Positions 43,268 to 55,510 of a stretch of DNA of 64,000 nt are shown piece after piece. The stretch's first letter is position 1. Each line of letters starts with the position of its first letter. The notes beneath the pieces were generated by a model, which was not told the origin of the DNA, searched no databases, and worked only from the letters and a program-made list of their open reading frames with translations. This DNA is from Rhinopomastus cyanomelas. Taxonomy: Eukaryota; Chordata; Aves; Bucerotiformes; Rhinopomastidae. The DNA is taken from positions 62,001 through 126,000 of the forward strand of contig VXBP01008211.1 of the NCBI GenBank assembly GCA_013400115.1, read 5' to 3'. The position numbers and the translations under genes were made by a program.

Positions 43268-45938
43268 GAAGGAATCAAGAGTTTAGAGTACACACGTCTA
43301 GAACTGGTTGCCAGTTTGTGCACTAGTATTTTTGGCTGTAGAGGTGATGAGAAGGCAAACATCATCACAACTCCAATTGCACAAAAAGACAGCATGAAGC
43401 GCCGCGGAAGTTAGTTTAGATACAAACAAGCAGGACCTCTGCTGATCTTGCCAAAGCCCCACACTGCAGCTATTTCTGATCAGCACACAGGGGCTTTATT
43501 GAGGTACTTTCTCATTATTTCCTCTGCCACACCACAAACATTTCATAGGGAACCATCAAAATGGGTATAAGCTGTTGGTCACCAAGGTGAAAGGTTCATA
43601 CTCACTTCTTAGCAGTCTGAGGGACACTTTTCTGTCTGCCAACTCCGTTGTCAATTAGAAAGGTAGCAGGCAGCTGGTTTTACTGGTCGCTAGCTTGCAG
43701 CAGTCATTTTACATTCAGTGAGGAACTGCCATTTTGTACCTATTTTTGCATATATTAGCATTCTATATCAGATCAGGTTAAAAAACAGAGGAAAGCACAG
43801 AAGTTTTTAAAATAATAACAATGCTCTCCTGTTTTGCTTCATTAATTGGCTGAACTGTGCAGTGCTGCTCAGAAGATTAATTGAGGCTAATGAACTGAGG
43901 TGCCTCCCAAGGGCAGGAAAGGCCTTACTGTCCTCTCCAAGGCTTGCCACGGGGCTTTGTTTCAAAGAAGCAGGACTATGCAAGCTAGGAGCAGTAGCTT
44001 GTCAAAAGACCAAGGAATTAGTGAACCTGTGACTCCCCATTTCTTACCTCTACACTGTTTTCCAAGGCTAAAATAAGAATAGGCAAAAAAGACCCCAAAA
44101 CCCAAACCCACATACCAGCATCTTGGTCTAAATTTACTGGTAGTCTTTCAGGGCATCTGCCCACAATCCACTTTAAAGTCTTTAGATTATGTATTAAATA
44201 CAGCTGGTGGTTCCGAGTAGCAAGCGGCCTCATGGCTGTGAGGACCACAGCTGGGACAGGTCCTACTGGCCTCTCCACAACTGAAAGCCAGGCTTTCCAA
44301 AAGCTCTCATTAGCCCTCGGCCAAACTCAGCTTGCCTGATGTTCTGGTAATCAATTAGCTGAGGTCCAGGCCAGCACAGGAAGGGAATCATTGAAACAGA
44401 AGGGTGGGGAGCACTTAGTACAAAGCTATCTCTTGCACTAGAAGAGCTTTTCATGTGCAGATGTGCCTTGAGCATTGTTCTGCCCCCGAAGAGCCACATT
44501 AATCATTGTTCAGCACTGCTTTAAATACAGAAGCACAGAGGCGGCTATTCATAGGTGATTTATTACAGGGCCCAAGATGCCCTGGACCACAACAAGTTGG
44601 TAGTTTGGAAGCTGCCACCAACAGACAGGAGATGGGGGATGTGGCAGTGGGTGTAGAGAGGCAGACAAACCAGCTCCACATATCTGCCGTGCGAGGGAAA
44701 TGTGATGTCTGCAATCACCTCAGCAAGTGTCCACAAAGCATCCCCAGGGACCCAGTGCCTCATTTTGATTAGCAGAATTGCACAATTGCTGAGACTTCAG
44801 AAAATTAAAGCTTATGAGTACTGCCAGTATATGTAGATGTGTAATGTCCTTTAGAAGAGCCTGCAACTGAGGTCATAAATTAAGACATCTACACCACCCT
44901 CAGACGGCGACTTAGTTTTCAAAGTGTTTTCTCCTCAGAGAAAAACAAAGGCAGTTGTCCACGGTGACACAGTTCTAGAATCCCTACATAAGTCCTTTTA
45001 ATTTAAGCCCTGGATAAAAGTTCCAAACCCATCTTTCACTCTTTACAGCTACAGAATTTCTATTTCAGACTTACAAAATTATCTCTGAAATTATGTTTTC
45101 TGTTATGTGCTTATGTCCTCAACGAGTCCGACCCTCTTGAGTCCAACTCAAGCCAAGCAAAGAGAAAGGACAAAAACAGTATGACCACAAAAATGCACGA
45201 ATTCTGATTTCTTAGCATTTGTCACAAGGAATAATGTTATCATAGGGCAGTTAATATTGAAATTGTTCTCTTAAGGGGTACTGACTCCTTCCTAAAGCAA
45301 AACTGCTACTGGCAGAAGTCACAGAGAGGGTTTCTTCGCGCAAGATACAGATGACTACGGCACAAACGAAAGAACAGAAAGCACACAGCAGAATTCTTCA
45401 TACACAGTAAGAAAATGTTTCATGAAAAAAAGGGAAAACACTGCAATTCAAAGCACAAAGACCTTGATAACAGCCAGAGGTCGTAAGTTGAGAAACGCAG
45501 CAAACAAGCTCTAACACCAGCCCAACACAGACAGGAAGCAAAGTGCCATCTGTGCAACGCATATAGATGTAAATGCTTCCTGTGATGTGTCTGCAAACTC
45601 GAAGGAAGTATAACCACAGCCCATGAAGAATTACACTTTGTCTGCTAGTTCTAGGAAATGTAGGTTTGTGATCTCAGCTCAAGAGTGAGCCCTCACATTG
45701 GCTTGAATAAGCAGTTAGTCTGGTTTATTAAATAAAGGATACAAGCCCTTCAGTGATTCTGCTTTAAATACAACACAGAGTCTTCAGTGTCTTCTTTGGC
45801 TATTGAAAGAAAACTGCACAGCCAGATGCAGCACTCCAAAGTACTGCATGCCACCCATCAGTAACTACATGTGTCTGCTGTGAATTACACATTTATTAGT
45901 ATTAGGAGTTATGCTACATATTTATTAGTAAGTCTTGA
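43268..45938. other. Longest CR1-free stretch
   Basis: About 2.67 kb. A TTAATTG-rich patch at 43840-43930 looks enhancer-like. 44500-44770 is GC-richer, with open frames on both strands. A direct repeat of CATTTATTAGTA-like sequence lies at about 45888-45931. No gene recognised. A gap of this size is within chance given the insertion density. Confidence 0.4.
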
Positions 45939-46065
45939 CTCTGGAGATGTTTAAAACCCACCTGGATGTGTTCCTGTGCAACTGGATCCAGGTGATCCTG
46001 CTGTGGCAGGGGGATTGGACTGGCTGATCTTCCCAGGTCCCTTCCAATCCCTAATGTTCTGTGAG
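45939..46065 (+). mobile_element. CR1 young subfamily, 3' end, ORF2 stop altered to CAG
   Basis: CTCTGGAGATGTTTAAAACC to TTCCAATCCCTAATGTTCTG. GTGCAACTGGATCCAGGTGA replaces GTGCGACTTGGTCTAGGTGA. Confidence 0.89.
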
Positions 46066-46880
46066 ACACACAGCTACACATATGCTCTTAAACACTTTAA
46101 CATACTTGACAGGGGAAGTGTAAAACAAGGCAGAGCAATTAAAAACAGAAATAAACAAACATGAGCTACAGAAACTAGAAAAAATGTACATCCTGAAGGA
46201 GCAGCAAATTTACTCCTTACAAAACCCTGTAAGAAAGCAGGGCTGTAATGATTATATTTGCAAATGATGTGGAATCAAGGGGAGTAAATGCATGGAACAA
46301 CAGAAGCAGAGAAAGGCATCATGTTTGAAGAAACGTACAAACAACATCAAGCACGTGGGTGGAATATGTTCTGCGCTGAGGTGAGAATGAATGTATTCAC
46401 TTTAAATATGAACTACAGGGGAAAAACTGGAACGAGCCTGGAGAAGGTTCAGCATGCTCACAGGAAGAAAGGAAGATTGATGATTGTAGGGGGACTACAG
46501 GCTTCGGGCACCCAATTAGTAAAATGATAAAGTTTTGTACACGCAGCATCAGGAACTACAATAGCACTTCCTTGGTTCAAAGAGAAACTGAAAACAACGC
46601 AAATGTAAAATTTTCTAGTGCCACTGAAAGTACAAATTCATGTATAATGAGAGAAAACACAGATAGTATCAGTGGGGTCAATTTGCATTTGATGTAAATC
46701 TGGACAGAGTCACGAGTTGTGGTTGTTTGTTTTAAATACTTTAACTTTTCTGAGTGGTGGCCCACAAAGGAAGAAGAGAAGGAAATCAAAGCAAATCTGA
46801 GGCCTGTCATATATGAAGTACACAGACTCTGATGAAGAATGTGGCCACGACGGATGAAGTTTTGCATAAGCTGGTCTACT
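46066..46880. other. Unique non-coding stretch
   Basis: AT-rich. The 122-codon minus frame at 46577-46945 runs partly into the CR1 tail and has no recognised motif. Confidence 0.45.
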
Positions 46881-46962
46881 GAGAGGTGTCCCTGACCGTG
46901 GGAACTAGTAGGCTGGAACTGGGTGATCTTTAAGGATCCTTTCAATCTAAACCATTCTATGA
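46881..46962 (+). mobile_element. Older CR1 family, 3' tail
   Basis: GAGAGGTGTCCCTGACCGTG, GGAACTGGGTGATCTTTAAG and CAATCTAAACCATTCTATGA form the standard tail of a widespread older CR1. A young-subfamily tail follows 18 bases on, in the same orientation. Confidence 0.85.
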
Positions 46963-46980
46963 GTGTCTTAGTTAATCCAG

Positions 46981-47062
46981 GTCTAGATCCAGGTCTGCTC
47001 TGGCAGGGGGATTGGACTGGATGATCTTTCGAGGTCCCCTCTGATCACTGATGAATTTGTGA
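46981..47062 (+). mobile_element. CR1 young subfamily, 3' tail
   Basis: GTCTAGATCCAGGTCTGCTC to GGTCCCCTCTGATCACTGAT, ending with the decayed tail GAATTTGTGAC. Confidence 0.85.
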
Positions 47063-47230
47063 CAGCAGTCTCAGGGGAAAAAATGTAAGAATGAAGAGAA
47101 CTATAAAGAGCCAAGAACACAGTATTTAAACAGCTACAGAACAATTTTAAAACAAGTTCTCTTTTCAAAACCAGGTTACAGGATGAAATAGGACAATGAA
47201 GGATAATACTCACATCTCATAATACTTGAA

Positions 47231-47298
47231 AATCACAGGACATCAGGGATTGGAAGGGACCTTGAAAGATCATCTAGACCAAAATCTCCAGCCACAGG
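47231..47298 (-). mobile_element. CR1 young subfamily, 3' tail
   Basis: AATCACAGGACATCAGGGAT to CTAGACCAAAATCTCCAGCC. The CCCCCTGCC block is changed to AATCTCCAGCC. Confidence 0.86.
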
Positions 47299-48188
47299 AA
47301 ATCAAGCTAATTCAGTCTATGTTCTTCAAAGACAAAGATGTTTTCCTCTCTTAACTAGTTAAGTTAGTCCACCAGCCTTTGTTGGTTACCATAGCTCACT
47401 ATTGACACTATGGGAGCGCAACAGACAATTTAAGGATGAAGGTTTGGATTCACACGTCGTTTACTCATTCCCAAGTGGAAGAATTTAGAAAAGTCCAGGA
47501 ATTCAGGAGAATAACTTTGTGGGACAAAGGAAGAAACCTCCACAAAGCTTTTACTCAGTAGCTTCAGTCAAAATACTTAAATTTTGTTGAAGTATCCAAG
47601 AAGGATGAAGACTGGAGGACAAGTGATGAAGAACAGGGCCCTGTGCTGTTATGTGAGGAGTGATCTCACACATACACCTCGGAATTTTTATACTGACACA
47701 TGACACTTTTGTTTCTGCTGCTGTACCTTGCACTGAACTGATTTTGGCCAATTCATGTATTTTACACAGAGAGAAGAGGCACTTTCCCCATGGTTTTATG
47801 GGATTCCCTTGGTGCACTGCAGTCGGGTCTGGTTCAGTTCCACATCAAGCAGACCATTCCCAGTGCACGGACCTGGATGTGAAACACAGCAGTGAGGCAG
47901 TTCCCAGGCTGCACAGCCCATCCGGCTGCAAATCTGCAGCTGGCCCACAGCCTCTTTAACGATGGTTTTAATTAAAAACTTAAGTGATCGGTGTGCCTAT
48001 TGGTCCTCATCAAATGTGGACGGTTCGTTCTCGGCCACCAGGCTTAATGTTTCACTTGCTGATGCAGAAGTTAAAGGGGCCACAGTGAGAAGGGACCAGC
48101 ACAACCTTCCTCGATAACTGTGACGCGCCTTTCCTCACATAAGCATGGTTCAGCTCACCCACAAAGACATCCACGTTGTTTTTCTCCC
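47299..48188. other. Unique non-coding stretch
   Basis: Frames of 88-99 codons overlap on both strands at 47551-47959. Nothing recognised. Confidence 0.45.
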
Positions 48189-48338
48189 AGGGAGATGGCT
48201 GAGCCACCATCCCCGGATGCGTTTAAGGATCCTTTGGACGAGATGTTGAAGGATCTGGTTTAGGGGTGAACTTGTAAGGTTGGGTAGATGGTTGGATTCA
48301 ATGATCCCTTCTCCAACCAGAGCGATTCTGTGATTCTA
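48189..48338 (+). mobile_element. Older CR1 family, 3' end
   Basis: CAGGGAGATGGCTGAGCCAC, GGATCCTTTGGACGAGATGT, GGTTTAGGGGTGAACTTGTA and CCAACCAGAGCGATTCTGTG. Sister copy to the one at 33704. Confidence 0.9.
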
Positions 48339-50693
48339 AGATTCCCTCCCCTGGTTTTTGTTTATAAAAATGGACATCTGTTTACCACGATCAAACTTTT
48401 AAAGTCCAGTGACACAGCCCCTCAGCTTCAGAACTGTTATTAGTGCTTGAATCAATGTCAGCAATTCATAAAAGCTGCAAGTTGCTCTTTATTACCTGGG
48501 CTATCCTGGTAGAAGCTTTACCAAAGCGCTCACCGCACGCACGCACTTGGGTCACAAAACAATCCAGATTATTTTACTCCGATACTACTCAGAGGAGTCA
48601 GAGTTACAGGAAGAATGTTACATACTTCTGTGTGCAAGAAACACTGAAATAAATGAAGTCATAAAAGAACAATCTCTTTCAAAACCAGAAAAAACGAGTA
48701 GCTACTGGACTTGCCTCACATCCTGCCAGCACAACGAACTCCTGCTCACAAGAAAACAGCCCAACTGGAAGTGAGCAGAGAGACCTGTGGGGATTTGGGG
48801 AGTGTAAGGGGCTATTATTTCTGGGCTCTCGCGGACAGAAACGCAATCAGAGCTCCAGGCAAACGCAAAAACCAGGAGGCATGGCAACTGCATATCTGAC
48901 CACAAGAAGTCTGAAAGTGCAGCTATGCATAGCTGCAGCTCTTGAAACTCTAGCAGCACCACCACACAGGCCTTCATCATACAGTTAAATTAAATACCAA
49001 GTTTGGTCCAGGTCCTTTCAACAGCGTACCTCGCTCTCCAGCGAGCACGGAATGAACTCAGATGTGTATCCTGGGAAACCAAAATAAATCCATTCCCTGG
49101 CTAATGAATGGGTGACTTGATTTCCCTAACGGAATCCTGACAGGTATCCACTTGAGTTCATGACTTCACTCTCAGTTCTGGTACCACCAACACATACTTG
49201 AGGGGTGAGGAGGGAGACAAGTGGCACAGCGGGAGTTTTCTGAAGAGAATCCTTCAGGAAAGTTACGAGTGGTCCACGTACAGAGTCGGACTGTTTCAAT
49301 AAATCAGTTCAGCTTTGCACGCTGACACACTTTAATGGCCCCACCACCGACTTGTATATTTTAACACGTGTCTGTAAATAAACAGAACTAAGCCAGGCTG
49401 ACATCAGCGGTTGGAAAACAGTACAAATACTCAGCTGGGACGCTAAACTTACTCAGTTAAGTCAGCTTCAAAACCTACTTTAAAAAGGTAAACACAGCAC
49501 AGCAAGTGCCTATGCCTAACTGCGTGACACTTCGAAACCACCCCGAGTCCAAGTCCTCAGCGTGCCAAAGGGCCACCGAGGGTGCAGCTGCTACAATAAA
49601 GCGAGAAGGGCTTGGGTTCTGTGTGCTTCAGATGATTTTAGACTGGTCCCTTCCAATCCCCGGTAAATCAGACTACATCGAGTATCTCCTCTAATAACTT
49701 CAGGGACAGCCTGGTTCTTCCTTTGAGATGGCCATTTTCATACTTGTTTTCTTCTCTCGTTTGGCCAGTTTTTCCCTTGTCTGGGTCATTCTGCCTGTTT
49801 ACTAAACCATTGTTATCAAAATAATGGTTCATTAAAACAAAATAAAAATACCCCAATAGTTTAAGGTCACATCCAAGGGAATGTGAAGCTGTTTCACTTG
49901 TTCATCCTCAATTGAAAACAGAGCACCAAAAATACATTTTTTTAGAGTCACTGGAGTCCAAACTCAATAGACTAAACACATTTGCTGTTGACTTAAAGCT
50001 CAAAAAGAAAAAGCAGAGATGCTTTTCAGAAAAATTTCCAAAGCATCCAAAGGAATCATCAGAAATTAAGCATCGATAACTGTATCATAACTATTAAGTT
50101 GGTCTTATTTATTGACAAGAATGTTTAGAAATGGACTCCTTTTATAAGTCTAGTTAGAATACTCATACTAGAACAGGATGTACTTAGAATTAAGCAACCC
50201 TATTTCAGATCAAAGGGTTCTGAAGGCATTTCTAGCCAGAGAAGGACATTATTTATACTACCGTCTCCACAGAGGATAAATCCATTTCTTGCTTGAAAAG
50301 GTTAGGCAATAAAGAGAGATTTATACAACTAGTACAAATAATTGGTTTCCTTTTCCTTATCCTCTGTTGGCTTCATTACACATTGGATAACCTTAAACCT
50401 CCACCCAGTCTGGAACAAACTACTTCTGCTACGACTTCACAGCATTGTTTCTGTGTAACTATAATTAGGTTTGAACGGAATCAGAAACACGTTTTTAAGG
50501 GAGATCTCCATACATTTCCTCACACTGTCCTATAATTGAAATTAGAAAAGCCTGATTTCTTTCACACAGTAAGTTTTCCTATTTGACTGCTCTGCAGAAA
50601 ATACTAATTAAAAATATTCAGAAGGGTTTAAGATTTTATTGCACTTCACACAATATCCCTGATACTATCAGCAATACCTACAACCTGCTATTC
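48339..50693. other. Long unique stretch
   Basis: About 2.35 kb. A possible CR1 scrap (GACTGGTCCCTTCCAATCCC) lies at about 49641-49660. A CpG-bearing GCGCTCACCGCACGCACGCA run lies at 48526-48545. The second half is AT-rich. No gene recognised. Confidence 0.45.
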
Positions 50694-51108
50694 TATCACA
50701 GAACATTAGGGACTGGAAGGAACCTCCAAAGATCATCTAGTCCAAACCCCCTCACACAGCAAGATCACCCTGACCAAGTCACACAGGAACATGACCAGGA
50801 GGGTTTTAAATGTCTCCAGAGAAGGAGACTCCACAACTCCCCTGGGCAGCCCCTTCCAGGGCTCTGTCACTCTCACCGTGAAGAAGTTCCTTCTCAGGTT
50901 GATGTGGAACCTCCTGTGTTCCAGCTCACACCCATTGCCCCTTGTCCCATCACTAGATGACACAGAGAAGAGCCTGGCTCCATCCGCCTGACACCCACCC
51001 ATCACACATTTATCAACATTAATGAGGTCACCCCTCAGTCTCCTCTCCTCCAAGCTCAAGAAATGCAGCTCCCTCAGCCTTTCCTCATCAGGGAGGTCTT
51101 CTACTCAC
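50694..51108 (-). mobile_element. CR1 young subfamily, longest uninterrupted ORF2 C-terminal frame
   Basis: The minus frame at 50733-51059 runs 108 codons: SLEERRLRGDLINVDKCVMG, SSDGTRGNGCELEHRRFHIN, NFFTVRVTEPWKGLPRG and FLCDLVRVILL. The last string shows the DLV-stop TAG changed to AGG, so the frame continues into the 3' UTR. Upstream of it are LREL-type codons out of frame (CAGCTCCCTCAGCCTTTCCT). Few other changes, so a comparatively recent insertion. Confidence 0.93.
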
Positions 51109-52080
51109 GCCCGCTGGACTTGTGGTTGACTGTCACTGACTACACTTGATGAATACAATCACTGAAAATTACTTTCATATAAAGATGAAGAGATGAATGA
51201 CAATGAAGTCTTGGGTATCTTGTGTTCTATTTATCCATAACAGAGGCAGCACAAGATTCCTTTTCCAGTGTAATTAAAATTTAAATCAATTTAGACTATC
51301 GTTGTAAAAGAGGGACTTCTCAGGAAAATTTTTCTGTGCCAGTTTTCACACTCTAATTTAGCAATTTGATCCTGTTATGCAATGACTGGGACACGTATTT
51401 ACTAGCACGTTTCACATATTTAAAACTTTCTTATTGGAAAGGAACATAAAAGTGACCTTGTGTGTTTTGCAGAATTACTGCTGAAGTATTTGGCAATTCT
51501 TTGCCGACAGCTTGCCTATTAATGCAAATTACTCCGGTACTTAATATACAACTTTAACACCTGGGCACTAGAAATCACTGAATATTCCCTTATTCATTTC
51601 ACGCAGGCCAAGGAGCAATAAATCAAGGTCTAATGGCCAAAATGCAAGTTCACACCTAAAATGGACAAATTGAATAGAACAAATGAGTATTTAACTTGCC
51701 TATAAATGAATGTGGCTTTAGCAGCTGCATCAGTCTCTACTGCAAATCCACAGCAAGTATCCAGCTAAAAGGAGTGATGTAGTGTCACCAAGTCACAGAA
51801 GGTGTTAGAGGGGGAGTTTTGCCTTATTTATCTCAACTAAATAAATGAATAGTCCATAAAATATATTTTTACCATATACAAAAAAATAATTCACTGAGTT
51901 AAATATTTCTCTGTGGTCACTTTGATCTGAGCCTCATGTGCTTTTCCAGCCTCAGTAATGTGTCAGGTAATATTTGTGGGGTTGTTTTTTCAATACCAGG
52001 CTAAGACTTTTACCCTGCTTCCCAATGTAAGCACTAACACACTAAAAATTAAAAATAAAGTTAAAAAATCACATTTCCAG
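51109..52080. other. AT-rich stretch, best conserved-element candidate
   Basis: About 51290-51790 is AT-rich but not low-complexity. It contains a perfect octamer ATGCAAAT (51522-51529), TTATGCAATG, several TTAAT/ATTAA sites and TCAATTTAG-like motifs. No frame above 60 codons. This is the texture of a developmental enhancer; the call is by appearance only. Confidence 0.35.
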
Positions 52081-52126
52081 GAAGGGGTGATAAATATGCT
52101 GATAAATATGTGAAGGGTGGGTGTCA
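52081..52126 (+). mobile_element. CR1 young subfamily, 46-base internal orphan fragment
   Basis: GAAGGGGTGATAAATATGCT and GATAAATATGTGAAGGGTGG match the GGTGACCTCATTAATG...KGGC part of ORF2. No 3' end follows, which is unusual for a LINE insertion. Confidence 0.75.
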
Positions 52127-53271
52127 AGAGCTGTATGTTTACTTTTGCTTAACTATAAATTTAGGAAATGGACAATTTTACTATTTATAATCAAAACCAT
52201 CGAGCTTGGCAGTAAAGGAAATTTCGTGAGAGGTTACCAAGCAAAAAAACCAAATCAATTTGTTTTTTAATCCAAGTCCCACTACCACCTCAGTCTCCCT
52301 GCTAACGGAAGCCAACCTGAAGTGCTGTTTTATTCTGTTCCGTCTCTTTTCGGTTGCGCTGCCACACTCAACTTGACTAATGCATGGCTGCAAATCAGCT
52401 AGGCTGGCTGCCTCTCCCAGAACCCACTGACCAGAAGGCAGAGCCCAAAAGCTAATGAGCTGCTAAACATTGCTGCCATTCAGGAGAGATGTACTGTGAA
52501 TTTGCAATTTTGCAAAACACCGGGCACATAACTGATGATTCCTGTCAGGAGCTGTACTGCGAGATCACGATCGACTGCAAGAGAACAATTAAAATGGAAT
52601 ACATTAGGTAACTCGTTACGGAGAGGAGGAACATAAAGCTTGTCGCTGCCTGTGGCTTCATTTCCCTGACATGACACTTCATGAAGGTCTTAATGATTTG
52701 TCAGGTGTCAGAGATGATGAGGAGTCCACATGTAAAACGTGTCTGGAGGAGTCTATAGCTTTGGTCTACTACAGGCAAAAATACTTTGGAATATAAACGT
52801 CTCTCATCGTGATGCCCAGACAGGAGAGAAAGGCTAAATGATTCAGAAGAAAACTATCACCATGCAGTCACTTCACTTACTCACAAGTAAAGGTCTGAGT
52901 CACAAAAGCAACTTCTCCTTTTTCAAGAACCTTTATTCCACATTGGACTCTACTGCCCCAAGCCTTTGCTCCCACTTCACTCCAGGAGAGGAAGAGATGG
53001 CTCAGGACTGGATTCGCATAAAAGGATCCTGATAATTCCACTCCTGAACTAAGTTCCTAAACTCCCTTAAAACATCGACATCCTTTTGAGAATCTACCTC
53101 GTAGAGACAACTTTCAGGGTGGAAGAAATTAGCTGAAACTAGCAACTGCTGAACAAGGAACACATGAAAATTCATCCCCTCCAAAGACACAGCCACGTGT
53201 TTCTTTACTGCACTCATAAACCATAATCCTCTAGATTTAGATTGCAAGATTACTCTTTTAAAAGAATAAAG
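52127..53271. other. Unique stretch, part possibly conserved non-coding
   Basis: About 52470-52700 is complex and balanced (GAATTTGCAATTTTGCAAAA, CGAGATCACGATCGACTGC) and may be a conserved element. No gene recognised. Confidence 0.4.
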
Positions 53272-53665
53272 AGGTGATTGAAAGGCTGAGGGAGCTGGGT
53301 CTCTTCAGCTTAGACAAAAGGAGACTGAGGGGTGGACTTATTAATGTCTATAAATACGTGAAGGGTGGGTGTCAGGAGGATGGAGCCAGGCTCTGCTCAG
53401 GGGCATCTAGTGACAGGACAAGGGGCAATAGGTGTGAGCTGGAACAGAGGAGGTTGCACATAAACATGAGAAGCAACTTCTTCACAGTGAGGGTGACAGT
53501 GCACTGGAAGGGGCTGCCCAGGGGGGTTGTGGAGTCTCCTTCTCCAGAGATGTTTAAAACCCACCTGGTTTCTGTGTGACTTGGTCTAGCTGATCCTGCT
53601 GCGGCAGGGGGACTGGACTGGATGATCTTTGGAGGTCCCCTCCAATCTCTGATGTTCTGTGATTC
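53272..53665 (+). mobile_element. CR1 young subfamily, well preserved ORF2 C-terminus
   Basis: The frame at 53274-53579 covers ERLRELGLFSLDKRRLRGG, INVYKYVKGGCQEDGARLCS, SSDRTRGNRCELEQRRLHIN, NFFTVRVTVHWKGLPRG and ESPSPEMFKTHL. A nine-base deletion (CTGGTTTCTGTGTGAC in place of CTGGATGTGTTCCTGTGTGAC) then ends it. The 3' UTR and a single octamer (TTCTGTGATTCC) follow. Good reference copy for the subfamily. Confidence 0.93.
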
Positions 53666-54495
53666 CTTCCAAATGCAATAGCATTTGGAAGTGTACCTTC
53701 TTTACACGTTCAGTAGTTCAGCAGTCAAACTTCTCACCCACAGACTATCACATGCTCACAGACACCTGGACTGTTCTGAAGTGGGGTAAGTTCAGGTATT
53801 CGTGTAAAGATAAAGAACTACTATTTGAAGAGTCAGTTGCCTCTTAACTCATGAGCAGCTCAAAATAACTTTTGCTTTTACTTTGCTCCCTTTCCACAAA
53901 CCTGCTTTTTCCATGTTTGATTTCTCCTCCACCTTTGACTCACTTCTAGCGTGAAACACCTATTGTTCTCAAACACCGATACTTCTGTGATGCCAGAAGC
54001 ACCGTGACCACTGTTCTAGTTAAGGCCGTGTCCCTTTGTGACCAACAAAGAGCACGTGCACTGCCTGTGCTTTAAGGGGATACTTATTTGTGTGAGCTGA
54101 CCAACCGAAGCTGTTGAATCCAAATGGAAAGAGAAGTGATTTCACATGCTCCTACAGTACCATTTCCAGCAGTGCATGACAAAAAAACCCTGTAGCAAAA
54201 AAATCTGTGAGAGAAGCCCAGTGTGCCAGGCTGCAGATTTCAGCCTTTTCTTTTGATTACAACTTTTCACACCACTTGAATTCCGAGGGGCGGTAAAAGT
54301 TACGCAGTGAAAACAAAGATGGACTGGCCCGATGCTGAGGTGTCCCGAGAAGGCTGCAGCTTTAAACGACAAGCAAAGGCAGGGCATCATTAAAATAAAA
54401 AACATTATAAAACGGAGTGTAAAGCACCAAAACAGCAGTAGAAACCGATGGAGGTGGTGTTCCCACCCCAATAGTTTGCTGTGATCCGGTAGATA
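53666..54495. other. Unique non-coding stretch
   Basis: Nothing recognised. The 109-codon minus frame at 54142-54471 has hydrophobic runs but no identifiable motif. Confidence 0.45.
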
Positions 54496-54575
54496 TCACA
54501 GAATCATTCAGGTTTGAAAAGACCCTTGGGATCATCAAGTCCAACCATCACCCCTACTCTCTAAGTTCACTCCAA
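54496..54575 (-). mobile_element. Older CR1 family, 3' tail
   Basis: ATCACAGAATCATTCAGGTT, GAAAAGACCCTTGGGATCAT and CAAGTCCAACCATCACCCCT, the antisense end of an older CR1 family. Confidence 0.87.
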
Positions 54576-55263
54576 GCCTGATCTTCCCAAGCTTGATTTT
54601 TTAAAGCAGAAAGAACAAAATCTGTGAGCCACTGCTTTCATTAGACTCTCTTTTAAAACAAAACCCCAGCTTTCAAGCAGCACTTAACTTATTAGCATCT
54701 AAGTGCATTTGCTTATAAAATACTGGACATTAACATAAATTGCTTTAATCCTTAAAGCCTGGCTAGAAAATGAGATGTTTCTAATTTCACATTTAGAAAG
54801 GAAAAAGGAGAAGAATTTTCATCAGTGGAGCTGATCACGGGTGAAAAATACGTGGTCAGATCCGTACAGACCTTTTCATGCCTAGTAAACGTTCGCTAAA
54901 TGTGGACCTGTGAAGCAGGAATCAGACAAAAAAAAGAGCTGCTCTCCAAGGACACATACGATTAACAAGCTGGAACCAATTGCAGTAAAGTGAAATCCAT
55001 TAGAACAGAAGTTCCTCAAAAGTCTGTTTATGCCTCCCCGGGTGGCTATCTGCTGCCTAAATATGCTCTGGCAACACAGGAAGACAACCAGAAGCTGCAC
55101 CCTTCACGTTGGGGACAAAACTGTGCAGTGTTATTGCCAAAAGCTTTATTACAACATTTATTGTAGTGCATCACTAAAATGTATTGACTAGGCAAGAGAA
55201 AAACATCCCTACAATTGCACTTATTCAACAAAATAGGATGGGGATGGTCTTTTTACCGAGGTC
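54576..55263. other. Unique non-coding stretch ending at an N
   Basis: AT-rich, nothing recognised. The single ambiguous base of the window is at 55264. Confidence 0.5.
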
Positions 55264-55264
55264 N

Positions 55265-55510
55265 GATCCAGTCATTAGGGATTGGAAGGGACCTCGAAAG
55301 ATCATCCATTCCAATCTCCCTGCCACAGCAGGATCACCTAGATCCAGTCATTAGGGATTGGAAGGGACCTCAGAAGACCATCCAGTCCTATCTCCCTGCC
55401 ACAGCAGGATCACCTGGATCAAGCTGCACAGGAACACATCCAGGGGGGTTTTAAATGTCTCCAGAGAAGGAGCTTTCACAGCTCCCGTGGGAAGCACACT
55501 CCAGTGCAGG
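55265..55510 (-). mobile_element. CR1 young subfamily with 76-bp tandem duplication of its 3' end
   Basis: Two consecutive 76-base units (55265-55340 and 55341-55416) each begin GATCCAGTCATTAGGGATTG and end CAGCAGGATCACCT plus one or two bases. The element then continues AAGCTGCACAGGAACACATC to GGAAGCACACTCCAGTGCA. The octamer tail is missing because GATCCAGTCA replaces CACAGAACA at the start of both units. The copy begins immediately after the N, so unit number may be collapsed in the assembly. Confidence 0.88.
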
